A stretch of 64,000 nucleotides of DNA from the NCBI RefSeq assembly GCF_021545335.1, contig NZ_CP089312.1:8184001-8248000 (forward strand), in the 5' to 3' direction. The position numbers and the translations under genes were made by a program. The DNA is from Streptomyces sp. GQFP. GTDB lineage: Bacteria > Actinomycetota > Actinomycetes > Streptomycetales > Streptomycetaceae. The notes beneath the pieces were generated by a model, which made no database searches, was not told the DNA's origin, and saw only the letters and a program-made list of their open reading frames with translations. Shown here piece after piece: positions 60,000-64,000 of the stretch. How positions within the stretch are numbered: position 1 is the stretch's first letter; each line of letters opens with the position of its first letter.

Positions 60000-61337
60000 T
60001 CAGGCCAGGCCGAACTTCTCCGCGTGCACCTGTCGCGCGGGCACCCGCAGTTCCCGCAGGCCGGCCAGCGCGGCCGCGGTCATGGCGGGCGGGCCGCAGA
60101 CGTACACGTCGCGGTCGGTGACGTCGGGGACCAGCCGCCGCAGGCTGTCCGGGCCGAAGGGCGGGGCGCCCTCGGCGGTCCTGCCGGTGAGCAGGTGCAG
60201 TCGGCCGCCCCGGAGCGCGATCAGCCGGCGGATCTCGTTCAGCAGTACGGCGTCGGCCTCGCTGCGGACGCGGTACAGCACGACGATGTCACCGGCCGAC
60301 TGCTCCTCGAGCATCGCCCGCACAGGCGTGATCCCCACGCCGCCGGCGATCAGGAGGGCGCCGGGCCGGCTCCGGTGCAGTGAGGTGAACGCCCCGTACG
60401 GCCCCTCGACGAGGGCGCGGCTGCCGACCGGGACGTTGCGCAGGCCTGCGCTGGTGCTGCCGACCGCCTTCGCGGTGAGGCGCAGCCCCCGTCCGTCGGG
60501 CGCCGCCGACAGGGAGAAGGGGTTGGCCAGCCACCAGTGGTTGTGTCCGGGGAACCGCCAGATGCAGAACTGGCCCGCGCGGGCGGGGAGTTTGTCGAGG
60601 TGGCGGCCGGTGACGTACACGGAGACCACGTTGTCCGACTCCGGGACCACGGCCGTGACTTCGAATCGGTGGTAGGCGTTGCGCCACAGGGGCATGGCGA
60701 TCCGCCCGGTCAGCAGGGCGCCGAAGGAGAACAGCCAGAGGAGCCACCAGTAGGCCTCGGCGAACGCGGAGGACGTGAAGGTCGTGGTCTCCTCCAACTG
60801 GTGGACGAACGCCAGCCCCAGGGCCACGTACAGCAGCAGATGCAGCCCGTGCCAGACCTCGTACCGCAGCCGCCGCCGCACGGACCGGGTGGAGATCACG
60901 CCGATGACGAGAATGATGCCCGCGGCGAGCATGCCCAGCAGGGAGGCCGTTACGCCGCTCAGCGCGACGAACGTCTTCCCCATGGACGCGTCGTCGAGGG
61001 TCGCGTAACCGAGCACGACGAGCGTGGCGTGGGTGAGGACGGTCCACAGCAGGGTGAAGCCGACCCAGCGGTGCCACACGGTGAGCCGGTCCATCCCGAT
61101 CCGCCGGTCCAGCCACGGCAGCCGCGCCACCAGCAACAACTGGAACAGCATCAGCAGCGCCGCGTGCAGCCCGAAGAACTTCGCGACCGTGAGCACGCCG
61201 TTCTTGCCCGAACCGGCGCTCACGAACAACGCCTCGACGATCACCACATTGACGACGACAAAACCCCACATCGCCCAACGCGCCGCATCCACCGGAAGCA
61301 CGGTGCCTCTTCGCACCGAATCGCTCGTCGCCGCCAT
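60000..61337 (-). CDS. Ferric-reductase-like transmembrane flavoprotein
   Basis: A 445-aa protein. The N-terminal six-helix ferric-reductase-type heme domain (~15-215) has paired histidines in 'WHRWVGFTLLWTVLTHATLV' and 'YEVWHGLHLLLYVALGLAFV'. The FAD-binding barrel has 'WWLANPFSLSAAP', and the NAD(P) domain has 'LLIAGGVGITPVRAML' and 'VYVCGPPAMTAAAL'. It probably passes electrons from NAD(P)H through FAD and heme across the membrane to an unknown acceptor. GAGAGG at 6 nt supports ATG 61337. Confidence 0.9.
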   Translation of the reverse strand: MAATSDSVRRGTVLPVDAARWAMWGFVVVNVVIVEALFVSAGSGKNGVLTVAKFFGLHAALLMLFQLLLVARLPWLDRRIGMDRLTVWHRWVGFTLLWTVLTHATLVVLGYATLDDASMGKTFVALSGVTASLLGMLAAGIILVIGVISTRSVRRRLRYEVWHGLHLLLYVALGLAFVHQLEETTTFTSSAFAEAYWWLLWLFSFGALLTGRIAMPLWRNAYHRFEVTAVVPESDNVVSVYVTGRHLDKLPARAGQFCIWRFPGHNHWWLANPFSLSAAPDGRGLRLTAKAVGSTSAGLRNVPVGSRALVEGPYGAFTSLHRSRPGALLIAGGVGITPVRAMLEEQSAGDIVVLYRVRSEADAVLLNEIRRLIALRGGRLHLLTGRTAEGAPPFGPDSLRRLVPDVTDRDVYVCGPPAMTAAALAGLRELRVPARQVHAEKFGLA

Positions 61338-61610
61338 GATCGCCTCTCGTCCCCCGTGGCCGCGGTACTCGCGGCCCGCCTCGATTCGGGTAAGGGTACG
61401 GCGGACGGGCCGGATCCGTTCATGCCGGAACCGCCGAATCTGACTGCCTTTGGCGGGGTCGGCGGCCCTGAGCTCCGCAACGGTTCGTTCGGTTCAGGAA
61501 CAGCGCGTCCGTGGGGTCGAGGAGTGGTCTCCCATCCCGACGCCGAGACGATCGCTGCAGCTACGCTTCCACGGCGCAGGCGATGCTGAGAGCCAGACCC
61601 GGGGGAGATC

Positions 61611-62144
61611 GTGAACCGACCACTGCTGTTCCTGGACGTGGATGGGCCACTCAACCCCTATGCGGCCAAGCCGGAGAAGCGCCCCGACGGCTACACCACA
61701 CTCAGAGTGCCCCAGGACAGCGGAACCCCGGACGAACACAGAGGACTCTCGGCCCGGCGGCGGCCCCTGCGGGTCTGGCTCAACCCAGAGCATGGTCGAT
61801 CTCTGCTCCAACTCGGCTACGAACTGTGCTGGGCCACCACATGGATGGACAAAGCCAACCGATGGATCGCCCCGGTGCTCGGCCTTCCCGAGCTCCCCTT
61901 CGTCGACTTCGGTGACGCCTTGCTCCAAGAACGCCCCGACGGGGTCCACTGGAAGACGGGTCCCCTGGTGGACTACGCCAACGGCCGTTCCTTCGCCTGG
62001 GTGGACGACGAACAGAGCGATCTGGACCAGGCGTACGTGACGGCCCACCACCACGGGCCTGGGCTTCTGCACCACGTCAACCCGCGTATCGGACTGCGCG
62101 AGAACGACTTCCGCACGCTCGCCGACTTTGCCCGATCCCTTTAG
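61611..62144 (+). CDS. HAD-like hydrolase-family protein
   Basis: A 177-aa protein starting at GTG 61611 with GGGGGAG upstream. It opens 'NRPLLFLDVDGPLNPYA', the HAD motif I with both aspartates. 'YELCWATTWMDKANRWIAPV' resembles motif II, and 'SFAWVDDEQSDLD' supplies the acidic motif IV. It is a small HAD-fold phosphatase-like protein of a type common but uncharacterised in Streptomyces. Confidence 0.75.
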   Translation: MNRPLLFLDVDGPLNPYAAKPEKRPDGYTTLRVPQDSGTPDEHRGLSARRRPLRVWLNPEHGRSLLQLGYELCWATTWMDKANRWIAPVLGLPELPFVDFGDALLQERPDGVHWKTGPLVDYANGRSFAWVDDEQSDLDQAYVTAHHHGPGLLHHVNPRIGLRENDFRTLADFARSL

Positions 62145-62149
62145 CGAGG

Positions 62150-62285
62150 AAGCCACGGCCGCCTCCAACTCTCCTGCCGCTGCCAAGGCGCGCCCGAGTC
62201 GTACGTGCGAGGCGAGCTGATCGCGTCGGAACAAACCCGACTCCACGGCGTGCAGTGATTCGTGGGCAGCGCCCACCGCTTACTC
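62150..62285 (-). pseudogene. TPR-like gene scrap
   Basis: The minus strand reads 'GAAHESLHAVESGLFRRDQL' then 'ASHVRLGRALAAAGELEAAV', a pattern seen at the C-terminal TPR of Streptomyces XRE/TPR regulators. No start or HTH is present. It is probably a remnant and is weakly supported. Confidence 0.25.
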
Positions 62286-62396
62286 AACGCCCCTCGTTGT
62301 GAAGAGATTTCGCGCCCGTGAAGAGGAAGTGTCCCAAGGGTTGACCGCTCCACAAGTGGACTCGTACCTTCTGGTCGGCTGAAAGTTTTCAGTCAT

Positions 62397-62407
62397 CTTG
62401 CAGCAAG
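62397..62407. promoter_or_regulatory. MalR operator upstream of the amylase gene
   Basis: A perfect CTTGC-A-GCAAG palindrome, followed 14 nt later by another CTTGC half-site, 50 nt before the amylase ATG. The same motif occurs in the malR-malE region, placing the amylase in the MalR regulon. Confidence 0.7.
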
Positions 62408-62456
62408 AATCGGCAAACGATCTTGCTTGGACCTTCAACGGAGAAGGACCCCCGAC

Positions 62457-63839
62457 ATGGCCAGCAGAACCCTCTCCGGCGCGCTCGCCCTCGCGGCCGG
62501 CGCGTCCATCGCGCTCGCCGTTCCGACGGGCACCGCCTACGCCTCCCCGCCCGGTACCAAGGACGTCACCGCCGTCCTGTTCGAGTGGAACTTCGCCTCG
62601 GTCGCCAAGGAGTGCACCAACACCCTCGGGCCCGCCGGGTACGGCTACGTCCAGGTCTCGCCACCCGCCGAGCACATACAGGGCTCGCAGTGGTGGACGT
62701 CGTACCAGCCGGTCAGCTACAAGATCGCCGGGCGGCTCGGTGACGCCACCGCCTTCCAGAGCATGGTGAACACGTGTCACGCGGCCGGGGTGAAGGTCGT
62801 CGTCGACACCGTCATCAACCACATGTCGGCGGGGAGTGGTACCGGCACCGGTGGGTCGTCGTACACGAAGTACAACTACCCCGGTCTGTACTCGTCCTTC
62901 GACTTCGACGACTGCACGGCCACCATCAGCGACTACACCAACCGCACCAACGTCCAGAACTGCGAACTCGTCGGGCTCGCCGACCTGGACACCGGCGAGG
63001 AGTACGTCCGTTCCGCCATCGCCGGGTACATGAACTCCCTGCTCGGCTACGGAGTCGACGGCTTCCGGATCGACGCCGCCAAGCACATCCCGGCCACCGA
63101 CCTCGCCAACATCAAGTCGCGGCTCAGCAACACGTCCGTGTACTGGAAGCAGGAGGTCATCTACGGCAGTGGGGAGGCCGTCCAGCCCACCGAGTACACC
63201 GGTAACGGAGACGTCCAGGAGTTCCGGTACGCCTACGACCTCAAGCGTGTCTTCAACAACGAGAACCTCGCCTACCTCAGCAACTACGGTGAGGGCTGGG
63301 GCTACATGAGCAGCTCCGTCGCCGGCGTCTTCGTCGACAACCACGACACCGAGCGCAACGGCTCCACGCTCAGCTACAAGGACAACGCCAACTACACCCT
63401 CGCCAACGTCTTCATGCTCGCCTATCCGTATGGTGCGCCCGACATCAACTCCGGGTACGAGTTCTCCGACACGGACGCCGGTCCGCCCAACAGCGGCTCC
63501 GTGACCGCCTGTTGGCAGGACGGGTGGAAGTGTCAGCACGCCTGGCCGGAGATCCTCCGCATGGTCGCCTTCCGTAATGCCGTGCGCGGTGAGTCCGTCA
63601 CCAACTGGTGGGACAACGGGGGCGATGCGATTGCGTTCGGGCGGGGTGCCAAGGGCTACGTCGCCATCAACCACGAGTCGAGCAGCCTGAGTCGTACCTA
63701 CCAGACCTCGCTCGCCGCGGGCACGTACTGCGATGTGCAGAGCAACACGTCGGTGACCGTGAACTCCAGTGGGCAGTTCACGGCCACCTTGGGCGCCAAC
63801 ACGGCTCTGGCGATCTACGCGGGCAAGACCACCTGCTGA
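62457..63839 (+). CDS. Secreted alpha-amylase (GH13), no starch-binding domain
   Basis: A 460-aa extracellular endo-amylase. The signal peptide spans residues 1-29 ('PTGTAYAS'). The GH13 regions are 'VVVDTVINHM', nucleophile Asp206 ('DGFRIDAAKH'), acid/base Glu233 ('KQEVI') and Asp297 ('VDNHDTER'). A C-terminal beta domain ends at the stop. AAGGA lies 10 nt before ATG 62457. It is close to animal- and Streptomyces-type alpha-amylases of the chloride-independent group. It releases maltodextrins imported by MalEFG. The usual Streptomyces CBM20 is absent here but ends the convergent gene. Confidence 0.93.
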   Translation: MASRTLSGALALAAGASIALAVPTGTAYASPPGTKDVTAVLFEWNFASVAKECTNTLGPAGYGYVQVSPPAEHIQGSQWWTSYQPVSYKIAGRLGDATAFQSMVNTCHAAGVKVVVDTVINHMSAGSGTGTGGSSYTKYNYPGLYSSFDFDDCTATISDYTNRTNVQNCELVGLADLDTGEEYVRSAIAGYMNSLLGYGVDGFRIDAAKHIPATDLANIKSRLSNTSVYWKQEVIYGSGEAVQPTEYTGNGDVQEFRYAYDLKRVFNNENLAYLSNYGEGWGYMSSSVAGVFVDNHDTERNGSTLSYKDNANYTLANVFMLAYPYGAPDINSGYEFSDTDAGPPNSGSVTACWQDGWKCQHAWPEILRMVAFRNAVRGESVTNWWDNGGDAIAFGRGAKGYVAINHESSSLSRTYQTSLAAGTYCDVQSNTSVTVNSSGQFTATLGANTALAIYAGKTTC

Positions 63840-63861
63840 GCCACTGCCGCTGTCGCTGCCA

Positions 63862-64000
63862 CTACTTCCACGTGTCAGCGGTCGTGTAGCCGCTCGAACT
63901 TCCTGTCGTGTACGAGCGGTTGGTGCCCGACTCCCAGGTCACGTTCCCGGAGCCGTCCTTCTTGATGTACTTGTACTCGAAGGACGTGCTCCTGGGGACG
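63862..64000 (-). CDS. C-terminus of a CBM20 starch-binding protein (partial)
   Basis: The minus strand reads 'STSFEYKYIKKDGSGNVTWE' then 'SGTNRSYTTG...TADTWK*', the end of a family-20 carbohydrate-binding module with its conserved Tyr/Trp and Asn residues. The gene continues beyond the right edge. It is probably a second amylase or pullulanase, convergent with the amylase at 62457. Confidence 0.85.
   Translation of the reverse strand, partial: VPRSTSFEYKYIKKDGSGNVTWESGTNRSYTTGSSSGYTTADTWK

Overview
The window is about 72% G+C with NNC/NNG-biased codons, GTG/TTG starts, rare TTA codons, lipoprotein and Tat-type export signals, a WhiJ/AbaA-type regulatory cluster, and a glnA2–glnE–malR–malEFG–aglA gene order known from Streptomyces. 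All of this points to a Streptomyces chromosome, probably a boundary between core and accessory DNA.

Layout. 0–5.7 kb: the start of an unknown leftward gene, a DHA2 drug-efflux pump, a TetR regulator with a 170-residue repeat extension, a membrane-anchored EEP-family phosphatase (VanJ-like topology) and a DHA1 efflux pump. 5.7–34.9 kb is an accessory mosaic: gene remnants (VOC, FG-GAP); a 1228-aa secreted subtilisin divergent from a TrmB/LuxR regulator carrying two TTA codons; an AraC regulator and an iron-box-controlled siderophore uptake operon with a C39-like peptidase; a SUKH protein, a decayed IS5-type transposase and a ricin-type lectin; a scar made of nadE and efflux-pump fragments; an ankyrin protein, an 18-bp minisatellite and a RibD/DHFR-like reductase; a WhiJ-type locus (ATP-binding protein, tiny coupled genes, divergent XRE-DUF5753 and DUF397) whose ATP-binding gene is split by a complete 2465-bp group II intron; and a secreted RHS polymorphic toxin with its immunity gene.

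34.9–53.8 kb is core-like: nadE, a sedolisin protease, a DUF305/DUF3105 pair, glnA2, a VOC protein, a PNPOx-like protein, glnE, a PAP2 phosphatase, malR, malEFG and aglA. 53.8–64 kb: a 59-aa membrane protein, a five-gene Liv-type ABC operon with a MarR regulator, a remnant of the aglA 3' end, a flavocytochrome-like reductase, a HAD-like protein, a secreted alpha-amylase and the end of a CBM20 starch-binding protein.

How the genes work together. The maltose/starch genes form a regulon: MalR-type CTTGCA half-sites lie between malR and malE and directly upstream of the amylase, so extracellular starch breakdown, maltodextrin import and intracellular hydrolysis by AglA would be co-controlled. The siderophore operon is translationally coupled and preceded by a DmdR/IdeR-like iron box. 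In the WhiJ-type locus, intron excision is predicted to rejoin the ATP-binding reading frame exactly, so the gene is probably interrupted but functional. Fragments of the genes at both edges of the accessory mosaic (the efflux pump and nadE) are fused inside it, which suggests the mosaic arose by insertion and rearrangement between two formerly closer core genes.
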